Origin: Bacillota bacterium
Lineage (GTDB): Bacteria; Bacillota; Sulfobacillia; JABLXB01
Direction of reading: 5' to 3'
Assembly (NCBI GenBank): GCA_013178305.1
Contig: JABLXB010000003.1
Location: 400,879-464,878 of the forward strand
DNA: 64,000 bases
Below, one piece after another: positions 17,669 to 26,178 of this stretch (position 1 is its first letter; every line of letters starts with the position of its first letter). The translations under genes and the position numbers were made by a program. The notes beneath the pieces were generated by a model, which saw only the letters and a list, made by a program, of their open reading frames with translations, was not told the DNA's origin and searched no databases.

Positions 17669-18839
17669 GACCGTGAGCCTCTTGCGTCCGCACCGGCGTG
17701 GGACCGGGCCATGGAGTGTTCTGTGCCTGGCCGCCGCCTGCGCCTTGCTTACCTGCGGCTGCTGGGGTTCGCTCGACATCGAGGAGCGCGCCATCGTCAC
17801 AATGGTAGGGATAGACCGCGGAGAGAAGGGAGTCAAGGTCTCGCTGGAAGTGGCGATAAACGAGAAAATGGCCAAGGAGGGTGGCGATGGCGGCGGCGGC
17901 GGCGGTGAGGAAGCGTTCGTCGTGGTGCACGAGGACGAGGCCAGCACGGCCGAGGCGATTCACCGCCTCCAGGACAAGGTCTCGATGCCGATGTACCTGG
18001 GGCACCTGAAAGTGGTAGTCTTCGGTGAGGAATTCGCCAGGGAGTCCGGCATCATGGAACCGCTTGCGGCGCTGACGCGGCACCCGGAAATCCGTGGGCA
18101 GGTGTGGATCGCCGTAGCCAGGGGGACGGCCGAGGACCTGATGCACCACAGGATCAAAGCCGAGCGACTGCCGGCAGCCTACCTGGAGAGGCTGCTCAAC
18201 ACGGGCAAGAGGTTCGGGCATACCGCTGATTCGAGGCTGAGCGCGGTGTCGTCGAAACTCGACTTACCGGGGTATCACCCGCTATTACCCATACTGAAGG
18301 CTGATGAGGGCTCGGTCGAAATCGAGAACGCCGCGGTGTTCTTCAACGACAGGCTCGTCGGCGAACTGGAACACGACGAAATGCACGACTTCGCCCTGGT
18401 TGAGGGCGTTCACACGGCGGGGACCTACTCCATCCCTTCGCCGAGGGGCCGGGGAAAACTCTACGTGTTGCTTCGCGGCGCCCGTAAAAAAGTGAGCGTG
18501 ACGCAGGACGGTGACCGGGTAACGATCAGCCTGAAGATCCGGGCAGATGGCAACGTCGTGGAGGATTCCGGGGACGCCCCGCGGGCAACCGCAGGCACTG
18601 AGACCGCGGGGAAGGTCGTCAAAGCCCTGGAACGACAGTTAAACGACGAGATCAGCCACCACGTCGAGGACCTCATCAAGAAGGTTCAGACACAGTACGG
18701 CGCGGACATATTCGGATTCTCGCGGCACGCCGGCCGGTTGAAATTTGAGGAGAAGAAGTGGGATGCCGTGTTCCCGACCGCCGATGTCCATGTAGAGGTG
18801 AACGTCATGCTCCGCAAGTTCGGTCTGGGGGAGGTGTGA
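17652..18839 (+). CDS. Spore germination lipoprotein GerC family
   Basis: C subunit of the germinant receptor, anchored on the outer face of the inner spore membrane. A signal peptide ends in LLTCGCWGSLDIEERA, where the Cys before WGSLDIEERA is the likely lipidated residue and this block is the family signature. Three alpha/beta domains follow. A poly-Gly/Glu insertion (KEGGDGGGGGGEEAF) in the first domain is unusual and probably a surface loop. The GTG start overlaps the B gene by 17 bases. Confidence 0.9.
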   Translation: MPAPDKTVSLLRPHRRGTGPWSVLCLAAACALLTCGCWGSLDIEERAIVTMVGIDRGEKGVKVSLEVAINEKMAKEGGDGGGGGGEEAFVVVHEDEASTAEAIHRLQDKVSMPMYLGHLKVVVFGEEFARESGIMEPLAALTRHPEIRGQVWIAVARGTAEDLMHHRIKAERLPAAYLERLLNTGKRFGHTADSRLSAVSSKLDLPGYHPLLPILKADEGSVEIENAAVFFNDRLVGELEHDEMHDFALVEGVHTAGTYSIPSPRGRGKLYVLLRGARKKVSVTQDGDRVTISLKIRADGNVVEDSGDAPRATAGTETAGKVVKALERQLNDEISHHVEDLIKKVQTQYGADIFGFSRHAGRLKFEEKKWDAVFPTADVHVEVNVMLRKFGLGEV

Positions 18840-18843
18840 GGCA

Positions 18844-19080
18844 GTGCTGGATGCCGTTATGCAACTCGGCCCCTACATCTTCCTGGGCTTCCTGGGATCG
18901 GGGGTATTCCTGCTGTCCGTGACCGCTCCCCGCCTCAAGGCCGCAGGTGTACGGCAATCAGGTGAGCCGGAAAAGGGGCCCCGGCCGGGGCCGCAGCCGG
19001 TGGCGGTGGCCACCGGCATCGGGTGGCTGTACATCATATTCGGAGCCCTGGGTCTCGTGCTCATGGTGGTCGTCACATGA
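18844..19080 (+). CDS. Small two-span membrane protein of unknown function
   Basis: Predicted 78-aa protein with two hydrophobic helices (residues 7-27 and 54-77) joined by a Pro/Gly-rich loop. It starts at GTG 4 bases after the germination lipoprotein gene and its stop overlaps the next ATG (ATGA), so it belongs to the same transcription unit. No family recognised. Small membrane proteins occur as accessory D-type subunits in some ger operons, but that role is only a guess here. Confidence 0.6.
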   Translation: MLDAVMQLGPYIFLGFLGSGVFLLSVTAPRLKAAGVRQSGEPEKGPRPGPQPVAVATGIGWLYIIFGALGLVLMVVVT

Positions 19081-20075
19081 GGCTCTCGGTGGTGGCAGCG
19101 GGCTGTATAGGGATCCCGCGAGGCCTGTTGTATTACGAGTATTTCCCGCTCTGGAGCGAGTTCTTTAAACGGCTCGGGTTTCGCGTGACTGCCGCGAACA
19201 ACACGACCCGCAGGATCCTGGACGCCGGAGTGACGTGTGCGGTGGATGAGGCGTGCCTGCCCGTCAAGGCATATCTCGGGCATTGCATTGAAACGGCGTC
19301 CGGGTGCGACCTGTTATTCGTTCCGAGGGTAGTCAGCGTGGAGCGAGGAGCCTACACGTGCCCGAAGCTCCTGGGTCTTCCGGACATGGTCAACGCCATG
19401 AACCTGGGGGTACGCGTTCTCACCGCAGTGGTCGACGTGACGCGACGGGGTCACGGCGCATTCGTCGCCGCCATGTCCCTCGCGGGTGAACTGGGGGTTG
19501 GGCGGGTCGCGGCTCTTCGGGCGTACCTGGCAGCACTCCTTGAGTACGCCCGCTTCAGGCACAGGCTGAACGGGACCGGCGGCTGGTTCGATAACACAGC
19601 CGGTGCGCGGCCGGTAGGGCCGGGAGCGCTGCCAAGAGTGCTGGTGCTCGGCCATTCGTACGTCGTCAACGATCCGGGGCTGAACCTGGGCTTGAGGCAG
19701 CACATCGAGCGCCTCGGGGCGTCGCCCTTCACGGTGGATTCCCTGCCGTGGCGCGCCGTGAACGGGCACCTCAGGGGCCTGTCAAAGCCGATATTCTGGA
19801 CGTACCAGAAGAAGATGTACGGTGGCGCCATGTACCATATTCGTAACCACACGTGCGACGGGATAATACAGGTTGCCTCGTTCGGGTGCGGGCCGGACTC
19901 CCTCATAGCCGAGTTGATAAGGAGAGAAGCGGACAGGAAGCGGGTACCATATATGGCGTTGACCGTGGACGAGCACACCGGTGAGGCCGGCACGGTGACC
20001 AGGGTCGAGGCTTTCCTGGACATGCTGACGCGGCGCGTGAGTGACCGCGTACGCGAGGAGGCTACGGAGCATTGA
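19077..20075 (+). CDS. CoA-dehydratase activase-related protein (DUF2229 type), first of pair
   Basis: Belongs to the group of proteins related to the activators of 2-hydroxyacyl-CoA dehydratases and benzoyl-CoA reductases. The 332-aa sequence has Cys-containing blocks typical of this group (GCIGIPRGLLYYEYFPLW; VDEACLPVKAYLGH; FVPRVVSVERGAYTCPK; VASFGCGPDSL; TVDEHTGEAG). It starts at the ATG overlapping the preceding gene. It is the first of three coupled genes (ATTGA and GTGA overlaps follow) ending in an ASKHA ATPase. The partner dehydratase is not encoded here, so the physiological role is unknown. Confidence 0.8.
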   Translation: MRLSVVAAGCIGIPRGLLYYEYFPLWSEFFKRLGFRVTAANNTTRRILDAGVTCAVDEACLPVKAYLGHCIETASGCDLLFVPRVVSVERGAYTCPKLLGLPDMVNAMNLGVRVLTAVVDVTRRGHGAFVAAMSLAGELGVGRVAALRAYLAALLEYARFRHRLNGTGGWFDNTAGARPVGPGALPRVLVLGHSYVVNDPGLNLGLRQHIERLGASPFTVDSLPWRAVNGHLRGLSKPIFWTYQKKMYGGAMYHIRNHTCDGIIQVASFGCGPDSLIAELIRREADRKRVPYMALTVDEHTGEAGTVTRVEAFLDMLTRRVSDRVREEATEH

Positions 20076-21196
20076 GGGTTACGTTTCCCCGCATGGGTAA
20101 CTCGCACATACCGCTCAGGGCTTTGTTCGAGTCGGCGGGCGTCGAGGTGGTCCTGCCGCCCCCCAGCAGCAGGCGGACGGTAGCACTCGGCGCGCGGCAC
20201 TCCCCCGAGTTCGCGTGTTTCCCGCTGAAGCTGAACATCGGGAACTTCATCGAGGCTGCTGAATCCGGCGCCGACACCATGGTCATGGCCGGGGGTATAG
20301 GGCCCTGTCGCTTTGGATATTACGCCCAGGTTGAGCGCGAAATCCTTGCGGACATGGGCTTCGACCTCGAGATGGTGGTGCTGGAGCCTCCCTGCACCGG
20401 TTGGGTGGGGCTGGCCTCCCGTATCCGGAAGATCACCGGAGGCTGCGGGGTGACGGGGCTCCTTCGGGCCGCGAGGCTCGCCTGGGTGAAATGCGGCGCG
20501 GTGGACGAAATCGAATCGGTTTCCCGCAAGGCCAGGCCGGTGGAGAGGTCGCGTGGGGCCGTAACGCGCGCCATGGAGGAGGCGCTCGCGTTGCTCGACG
20601 ACGCCGGCACAGTGACCGCTGCCAGGAAAGCGCTGGCGGCCGGTTGTGAGATGATCTGGAGCGCCACGGGCTTTCCCGTGGACGATCCGGAGCCGATACG
20701 GGTGGGTATCGTCGGCGAGATATTCATGGTTCTCGACGGTTTCTCGAACATGGATGTCGAGCGTCGGCTCGGCGAGATGGGCGTGGAGGTTCACAGGTTC
20801 CTCTCCATGGGAGAGTGGGTACGGTCGAACCTCCTGCCGAAGTCGTTCATGCCCCACGAGGCCCGCGAAATGGTAGCTCTGGCGAGCCCGTACCTGAACT
20901 ACTTCGTTGGGGGACACGGTGTCGAGTCTGTGGGCGGGGTGCGGGTGTACGCTCGCCTCGGGTTCGACGGGGTGGTACAGATAATGCCGTTCACCTGCAT
21001 GCCCGAGATCGTTGCGCAGAGCGTACTGAAGAACGTCAGTCGCGACCATTCGATCCCCGTGCTGACGCTGAGCCTGGACGAGCACACCGCCGAGGCGGGG
21101 TTGCAGACCAGGCTGGAGGCGTTCGTCGATCTCCTCAAGAGGCGGCGTGTCATGAAGGCTGCGGGCCGGACCGAAGAGGGGGTCACCCCGCTGTGA
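20072..21196 (+). CDS. CoA-dehydratase activase-related protein, second of pair
   Basis: Paralogue-like partner of the preceding gene, 374 aa. It has the matching blocks RVTFPRMGNSHIPLRALFE, HSPEFACFPLKLNIGNFIE, GGIGPCRFGYYAQ, PFTCMPEIVAQ and SLDEHTAEAGLQTRLEAF. The conserved Cys residues suggest an iron-sulfur site shared with the first protein. It starts at TTG overlapping the upstream stop. In other clostridia these two polypeptides can be fused into one very large protein with the ATPase, which supports a common complex. Confidence 0.8.
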   Translation: MRVTFPRMGNSHIPLRALFESAGVEVVLPPPSSRRTVALGARHSPEFACFPLKLNIGNFIEAAESGADTMVMAGGIGPCRFGYYAQVEREILADMGFDLEMVVLEPPCTGWVGLASRIRKITGGCGVTGLLRAARLAWVKCGAVDEIESVSRKARPVERSRGAVTRAMEEALALLDDAGTVTAARKALAAGCEMIWSATGFPVDDPEPIRVGIVGEIFMVLDGFSNMDVERRLGEMGVEVHRFLSMGEWVRSNLLPKSFMPHEAREMVALASPYLNYFVGGHGVESVGGVRVYARLGFDGVVQIMPFTCMPEIVAQSVLKNVSRDHSIPVLTLSLDEHTAEAGLQTRLEAFVDLLKRRRVMKAAGRTEEGVTPL

Positions 21197-22140
21197 GCCT
21201 GTACCTCGGGATCGACGTGGGTTCGGTTAGCACTGACGTTGCGCTCATAGACCCGCGGAACGGGCTGGTAGCGGGGGCGTACCTGATGACCCGCGGCCAG
21301 CCGATCCGCGTGGTGCAGGAGGCCCTCGACGAGATCGCCGCAGCGGCCACGGTTCCGCACGAAATATCCGGCGTGGGGACCACCGGGAGTGGCAGGCACC
21401 TCGCGGCTGCCATAGTGGGGGCGGACGCGGTGAAGAACGAGATCACGGCTCACGCCGTGGCGGCGCTCGCTCGCGTGCCCGACGCGAGGACGGTAATAGA
21501 GATAGGCGGCCAGGACTCCAAGATCATAATCCTCCGGGATGGAGTCGTCGTGGATTTCGCCATGAACAGCGTGTGCGCCGCGGGTACAGGGTCGTTCCTG
21601 GACAGGCAGGCATCGCGCCTGGGGATCCCCATAGAGGAGTTCGGGACCATAGCGCTCAGGTCGAAGAACCCGGTCCGCATAGCGGGGCGGTGCGCGGTAT
21701 TCGCCGAATCCGACATGATCCACAAGCAGCAGGTCGGTCACACGGTAGAGGACATCGTGTGGGGGCTGTGCCAGGCGCTTGTCAGGAATTACCTGAACAA
21801 CGTGGGGAAAGGGAAGGAGATCAGGCCCCCTGTGGTGTTCCAGGGAGGTGTGGCGGCGAACGCCGGGATGAAGAAGGCGTTCGAGGAAGCGCTGGGCATG
21901 GAGGTGATCGTGCCGGGGGAGCACAAGCTGATGGGAGCGATCGGGGCTGCCATCCTTGCCAGGGAGGCACGCCCGAAACCCGCGACGTCGTTCAAGGGGT
22001 TCGATGTGGCGCGGCAGAGGTTCGTCTCCGGCGGTTTCGAATGTTCAGGGTGCTCCAACATGTGCGAGGTAACGGAGATCCGCTCGGGTGACAGCCTGGT
22101 CGCCAGGTGGGGCGGGCGCTGCGGGAAGTGGTCGTCGTAG
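21193..22140 (+). CDS. BadF/BadG/HgdC-family ATPase (CoA-enzyme activase)
   Basis: ASKHA-fold ATPase of the type that injects an electron into 2-hydroxyacyl-CoA dehydratases using ATP and an interface [4Fe-4S] cluster. The 315-aa protein has the phosphate-binding LGIDVGSVSTDVALID, IEIGGQDSKII, NSVCAAGTGSFLD (first cluster-Cys region), RCAVFAESDMIHKQQ and VVFQGGVAANAGM. The C-terminal tail adds an extra CSGCSNMC cluster-like motif. It starts at GTG overlapping the previous stop. Its biological target is not evident from the neighbourhood. Confidence 0.88.
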   Translation: MSLYLGIDVGSVSTDVALIDPRNGLVAGAYLMTRGQPIRVVQEALDEIAAAATVPHEISGVGTTGSGRHLAAAIVGADAVKNEITAHAVAALARVPDARTVIEIGGQDSKIIILRDGVVVDFAMNSVCAAGTGSFLDRQASRLGIPIEEFGTIALRSKNPVRIAGRCAVFAESDMIHKQQVGHTVEDIVWGLCQALVRNYLNNVGKGKEIRPPVVFQGGVAANAGMKKAFEEALGMEVIVPGEHKLMGAIGAAILAREARPKPATSFKGFDVARQRFVSGGFECSGCSNMCEVTEIRSGDSLVARWGGRCGKWSS

Positions 22141-22167
22141 CCTTCGTTTCGTTACCAGGTGAACCCA

Positions 22168-22176
22168 TGGTATAAT
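22168..22176 (+). promoter_or_regulatory. Extended -10 promoter for the M50-scpA-scpB operon
   Basis: TGG TATAAT gives a perfect -10 box with an upstream TGN extension, 32 bases before the protease start. The -35 region (TTCGTT) is weak. Confidence 0.55.
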
Positions 22177-22207
22177 GACGTAGGCCGACTTGGGAGATGG
22201 TTTCTTA

Positions 22208-22840
22208 ATGCCCTACCTGCAAGCGCTCATACTGAGGATACCCGGGCTGGTCGCCGGCTTCGCGTTCCACGAGTATGCGCACGCTCTGGTGGCCGACAGG
22301 CTCGGCGATCCCACGCCCAGGATGTACGGCAGGCTTACGCTCGAGCCGTGGGTGCACATGGACCCGTTCGGGACCCTGGCGCTGCTATTCTTCGGCTTTG
22401 GATGGGCGAGACCGGTGCCCATCAATCCGTATAACTTCAGGCGGGTCAGGGACGGGGTAATCAAGGTCTCGATCGCGGGACCCCTGATGAACATACTCGT
22501 CGCGGGTGTGTTCGCGGTGTTCATGCGCCTCGCTGCCTACATCGGCGGGATGTCCCTCCTGTACGACATAATGCAGAGCGGGTTTATCGTAAACGCCGGT
22601 CTCGCTGTCTTCAACCTCTTTCCGATCCCGCCGCTTGACGGCTCCAAGGTGCTTGCCGGGATCCTGCCGCGCGAGGCGGCGTCAGTATTTGAGCAGGCTG
22701 AACGATACGGCCCGCTGTTCCTGGTACTGATCCTCTCAACCGGGGTACTCAACGGTCTTCTGTGGGGGTTGACGAAGCTCCTGATGAGCGGGCTCTACGG
22801 GTGGGCGAGGGCGATTACCTGGTTCCTTCCGGTCCGGTGA
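22208..22840 (+). CDS. Site-2 protease family (M50) membrane protein
   Basis: Zinc metalloprotease of the rhomboid-like YwhC/SpoIVFB-related group. The 210-aa protein has HEYAH (HEXXH) at residues 21-25 in the first membrane helix and the third zinc ligand in NLFPIPPLDGSKVL. Four to five membrane segments. The ATG has GGGAGATGG about 7 bases upstream. It precedes scpA with a stop/start overlap, an arrangement common in clostridia. The substrate is unknown. Confidence 0.88.
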   Translation: MPYLQALILRIPGLVAGFAFHEYAHALVADRLGDPTPRMYGRLTLEPWVHMDPFGTLALLFFGFGWARPVPINPYNFRRVRDGVIKVSIAGPLMNILVAGVFAVFMRLAAYIGGMSLLYDIMQSGFIVNAGLAVFNLFPIPPLDGSKVLAGILPREAASVFEQAERYGPLFLVLILSTGVLNGLLWGLTKLLMSGLYGWARAITWFLPVR

Positions 22841-23619
22841 TTGGGGTGAAACCGTTGCTTCGTCCGGTCCAGGCTTTGCCAGTCAAGGTGGACGTGTTCG
22901 AGGGGCCTCTCGATCTCCTGCTTCACCTCATCGAAGACAACGAAATCGACATATACGACATCCCCATAGCAAGGATCACCGGGCAATACCTCGCGTACCT
23001 CCGCGCCATGGAAGAACTCGACCTCGAAATAGCCAGCGAGTTCCTGGTCATGGCGGCGACACTCATGGAGATAAAGACCAGGATGCTGTTGCCCAAAACC
23101 GTGACGGTGGGTGAAGAAGCCGGGGAGGCTGACCCGCGCAAGGAGCTCGTGGACATGCTCCTCGAGTACAAGCGCCTCAAGCAGGCGGCGGGCGAACTCA
23201 AGCGCCTCGCCGAGGACAGGTCGAAACGCGTCTTCCGCGTCGCGGCCTCGCCGGTGTTGGGACAGGAGAGGCAGCTGGACCTCGGTGACATACGGCTCTT
23301 CGACCTCGCCACGCGGTTCAAGATGATCCTGTCGAAAGCGAAGCCCGTTATATCCGAGATAGCCCGCGAGTCGTTCAGCGTACGCCAGAAGATGAGGTAC
23401 ATACTCCGGCAGGTCTCGGGGCTCGCGAAGGCTGGCGCCCTGACGTTCACGCGGCTCGTGTCGTCCGCGATAAGCAGGCGGGAGGTGGTCGTCACCTTCC
23501 TCGCGCTGCTCGAGCTCGCGAGGCGGCGCCGGGTGAGGGTCGAGCAGGAGGGGCTGTTCGGCGAGGTAAGGATATACGCGGCGGGGGCCGCCCCTGAAGC
23601 CACCGGCACGGAAGGATGA
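22837..23619 (+). CDS. scpA: Segregation and condensation protein A
   Basis: Kleisin subunit of the SMC-ScpAB condensin, which bridges SMC heads for chromosome organisation and segregation. The N-terminal motif VDVFEGPLDLLLHLIEDNEIDIYDIPIA is highly characteristic, and the C-terminal winged helix (SRREVVVTFLALLELARRRRVRVEQEGLFGEV) is intact. I used the GTG that overlaps the protease stop (GTGA); GTG 22846 or TTG 22855 with GGGGTG upstream would give an N-terminus closer in length to B. subtilis ScpA. ScpB follows with an ATGA overlap. Confidence 0.92.
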   Translation: MIGVKPLLRPVQALPVKVDVFEGPLDLLLHLIEDNEIDIYDIPIARITGQYLAYLRAMEELDLEIASEFLVMAATLMEIKTRMLLPKTVTVGEEAGEADPRKELVDMLLEYKRLKQAAGELKRLAEDRSKRVFRVAASPVLGQERQLDLGDIRLFDLATRFKMILSKAKPVISEIARESFSVRQKMRYILRQVSGLAKAGALTFTRLVSSAISRREVVVTFLALLELARRRRVRVEQEGLFGEVRIYAAGAAPEATGTEG

Positions 23620-24146
23620 ATGAGGTGAACTCAACCGAAGCGGCTGCCGCAATCGAGGCATTGCTCTTCGTAACCGATTCACCACTATCTACGGAGAGGT
23701 TGAAAGAGATCCTCCAGGTTGACGACGCGGTGTTATCCGAGGCCATCGCCGCGCTCGACGAGAGATGTTCGCGGCCCGGGTCGGGAATCGAAATCCAGCG
23801 GGTTGCCGGCGGGCTACTGCTGGCCACGAGGCCCCACCTCTCGGGATACGTTGAGAAACTCGTCCGTACAAGGCCTACCGCGCTGTCGCAGGCGGCCTTC
23901 GAAACGCTCGCCATCATCGCATACAGGCAGCCGGTGACTCGCACCGAGATCGACGCCATCCGCGGCGTCAAGTCCGACAGCGCCATAAACACGCTCCTCG
24001 AGCGGAACATGATCAAAGAGGTCGGCCGCAAGCAGGTCATCGGCAGGCCGATGCTCTACGGTACAACGCGGGAGTTCCTCAAGCACTTCGGGCTGAATTC
24101 GGTCGAGGAACTTCCGGAAGTACGCGTCGACGAGAGCGGCGACTAG
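23616..24146 (+). CDS. scpB: Segregation and condensation protein B
   Basis: Winged-helix dimer that binds the middle of ScpA in the condensin complex. The 176-aa sequence shows AAIEALLFVTDSPLSTERLKEIL and the second winged helix with QAAFETLAIIAYRQPVTRTEIDAIRGV and GRPMLYGTTREFLKHFGL. It overlaps scpA by 4 bases. It ends the protease-scpAB unit. Confidence 0.93.
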   Translation: MNEVNSTEAAAAIEALLFVTDSPLSTERLKEILQVDDAVLSEAIAALDERCSRPGSGIEIQRVAGGLLLATRPHLSGYVEKLVRTRPTALSQAAFETLAIIAYRQPVTRTEIDAIRGVKSDSAINTLLERNMIKEVGRKQVIGRPMLYGTTREFLKHFGLNSVEELPEVRVDESGD

Positions 24147-24200
24147 TCGAACCCCGTGACTAATCCCCCATGCCTGGGAAATACTAGAAGGCGAGATGAG

Positions 24201-24220
24201 CGTTCCCTTTAGAGGGAACG
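24201..24220. repeat. Perfect inverted repeat before the DUF2953 gene
   Basis: CGTTCCCT and AGGGAACG are separated by TTAG, 16 bases before the TTG start and next to its G-rich ribosome-binding site. No U-run follows. It could be an operator or a translation-modulating hairpin. Confidence 0.4.
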
Positions 24221-24236
24221 GGCGGGGGGAGCCCTC

Positions 24237-24881
24237 TTGCAGATCCACTTGAACGGCGTCGCGCTGGCCCTGGTCATGGCCGGGGCTTTTGTCGTCGTTG
24301 TGGCACTGTCCCCGCTCTCGCTCAGGTTGACCCTCGCTGTACGCGGTCTTGGCGCCAGCGTGACTACCGAGATAACCGCGTTCTGGGGGTTACTCAAGTT
24401 CAAGGGTCCGCGCCCCGCGCCCGGCGAAACCGCACGCCCACGAGCGCCCGTCCGGCTTCGCTCGTTGGGCCGGGCGGATTACGAGCGTGCGCTCCGGTAC
24501 ATCCTCGCCAGGGCGAGCTGCAGGCGCCTGTCGGCCAGGGTCGCGTTCGGCACCGGCGACGCGGCCTCTACTGGTATCGGCGCGGGGATTGTATGGGCCG
24601 TCGCCGGCGCCGCTGTCGCGGTCGCCAGGGAATTTGTCGGAGAATGGGACTGCGTCCCCGCCGTGAGCGTCGTCCCGTTTTTCCACGGCGCCGCACTCGA
24701 AGCCGACTTCGACTGCATACTGGCAATCCGCACGGGCCATGCTATCTTTGCCGCGCTTGGTTTGGCTTTGAGGGCGATGAGGAGGGCAACTTTCCGTGGA
24801 AGAGCATCCCATCCAGGGCCTGATGAAGACAGCGATGGAGAGCATCAAGGACATGGTGGACGTCAACACCGTGGTAGGTGA
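24237..24881 (+). CDS. DUF2953-like membrane-anchored protein
   Basis: Predicted 214-aa protein with an N-terminal membrane helix (residues 8-30) and a beta-rich remainder, in the position of the DUF2953 genes that precede gerW (ytfJ) in many sporeformers. Function unknown; it is commonly annotated as a sporulation-linked membrane protein. The TTG start follows GGGGGGA. The last about 28 codons overlap the start of gerW in another frame and read as hydrophilic low-complexity sequence (DEDSDGEHQGHGGRQHRGR), which suggests the original stop was lost and the frame ran on. Confidence 0.65.
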   Translation: MQIHLNGVALALVMAGAFVVVVALSPLSLRLTLAVRGLGASVTTEITAFWGLLKFKGPRPAPGETARPRAPVRLRSLGRADYERALRYILARASCRRLSARVAFGTGDAASTGIGAGIVWAVAGAAVAVAREFVGEWDCVPAVSVVPFFHGAALEADFDCILAIRTGHAIFAALGLALRAMRRATFRGRASHPGPDEDSDGEHQGHGGRQHRGR

Positions 24882-25323
24882 CCCTGTCGAAGCCCCCGAT
24901 GGTAGCGTGATCGTGCCCGTCTCCCGGGTCACGTTCGGTTTTGCAGCGGGCGGCGGCGATTTCGAGGGCGGCCGTGAAGGTGGAGGCGGAAAGAACGGGG
25001 ATTCCGGGGACGGGGCGGCGCATCCGTTCGCGGGCGGTAGCGGTGCGGGCGTTTCCGTCCAGCCCGTGGGATTCCTCGTGGTCGGACAGGGGACCGTCCG
25101 GATGCTTCCTGTCCATGGAGGGGCGGTGGTCGATCGTTTTATAGAAATGGCGCCGGGCATCCTGGCGCAGCTCAAGACGATGCTCCGCAGGGACGGGGAG
25201 GCGACACAGAACGTGGTCGTGACCCCGGCCGCACCGGGTACTGAAGCCGGCCACGACACGCCCGGCACTACGCGAGGCGCGGGCGGAGGCATGGCGGGTG
25301 GCGGGCGCATCGTCACGCCATAG
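24796..25323 (+). CDS. gerW: GerW family sporulation protein (YtfJ)
   Basis: Forespore protein required for normal germination in Bacillus (GerW/YtfJ family). The 175-aa product has the family start HPIQGLMKTAMESIKDMVDVNTVVGDPVEAPDG and the core PVSRVTFGFAAGGGDF, followed by VSVQPVGFLVVG. A Gly-rich insertion (residues 50-75) and a Gly/Thr-rich C-terminal tail are extra. The GTG start has GGAGGG 9 bases upstream. It overlaps the DUF2953 gene by 86 bases. Sigma-F control is known in Bacillus; no promoter was identified here. Confidence 0.88.
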   Translation: MEEHPIQGLMKTAMESIKDMVDVNTVVGDPVEAPDGSVIVPVSRVTFGFAAGGGDFEGGREGGGGKNGDSGDGAAHPFAGGSGAGVSVQPVGFLVVGQGTVRMLPVHGGAVVDRFIEMAPGILAQLKTMLRRDGEATQNVVVTPAAPGTEAGHDTPGTTRGAGGGMAGGGRIVTP

Positions 25324-25338
25324 TATGGCGTCCACAGC

Positions 25339-26178
25339 ATGAGGCCGATCTGGAAAGGCTCGATCTCGTTCGGACTGGTGACCATCCCTGTCCGCCTTTA
25401 CGCTGCCACCGAGCGCAAGGACCCGAAGTTCAACTACCTTCACCAGCCCTGCGGTTCCCCCGTCAGGTACTTGAAGTGGTGCCCGTACTGCAATCGCGAG
25501 GTGCCCGCCGAGGAGATCGTGTGGGGGTACGAGTACGAAAAGGGGCGCTACGTACTCCTCAATGAGGAGGATCTCAACATGGTTCCGGCACCCGAGGCGA
25601 GAGCGCTTACTATTGAGGACTTTATCGATATCCGCGAGATTGACCCCATCTATTACGACAAGACCTACTTCCTTGAGCCGGGTGACGGTGGGGCCAGGGC
25701 ATACGCCCTTCTGAGGCAGGCGATGCTGGACCGCGGTCGAATCGCGCTGGCGCGCGTCGCCCTCAGATCCAGGGAAACCCTCGCTACCATCAGGGTGTAC
25801 GGCGGTCAAGTGCTCGTCATGGAGACCATGATGTGGCCCGACGAGATCCGCGACACCGCCGGCCTGCAGATTCCCGCTCTCGGAGATGTGGACCGGCGGG
25901 AGGCGCAGATGGCCCAGACCCTCGTGGACACGCTCTCGGCGCCCTTCGAGCCGGCGCGATACCGGAGCAGGGGCAGGGAGCGGCTGGTGGAGCTGATAGA
26001 GGCCAAAGTCCAGGGGCGGGAGATCCAGGAGCCGCGGCTTCCGGAGGCGGCGAAAGTCGTTGACCTCATGGAGGCGCTGAAGAAGAGCATCGCACGGGCA
26101 GGTGAAGGGCGCCCCACTTCGCCGGCCGCTGAAGCCGGCGGGGCGGCAGGCGAGCGTGCCGGCGGATTACCGCACTGA
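25339..26178 (+). CDS. ku: Non-homologous end joining protein Ku
   Basis: Homodimeric DNA-end-binding protein that recruits LigD for NHEJ. The 279-aa protein begins with RPIWKGSISFGLVTIPVRLYAAT and contains a Cys-rich segment (CGSPVRYLKWCPYCNREVP), then the beta-barrel core with the IDPIYYDKTYFLEP block and a C-terminal Ala/Gly-rich tail. It is followed by ligase and polymerase genes with a TGATG overlap. In Bacillus, Ku and LigD act in spore DNA repair under sigma-G, consistent with the surrounding spore genes. Confidence 0.93.
   Translation: MRPIWKGSISFGLVTIPVRLYAATERKDPKFNYLHQPCGSPVRYLKWCPYCNREVPAEEIVWGYEYEKGRYVLLNEEDLNMVPAPEARALTIEDFIDIREIDPIYYDKTYFLEPGDGGARAYALLRQAMLDRGRIALARVALRSRETLATIRVYGGQVLVMETMMWPDEIRDTAGLQIPALGDVDRREAQMAQTLVDTLSAPFEPARYRSRGRERLVELIEAKVQGREIQEPRLPEAAKVVDLMEALKKSIARAGEGRPTSPAAEAGGAAGERAGGLPH

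Noticed and set aside
19451..21085. Long open frame on the minus strand (about 540 codons)
   Set aside because: It runs antisense to two well-supported activase genes, has no family similarity and reflects high-GC codon bias.
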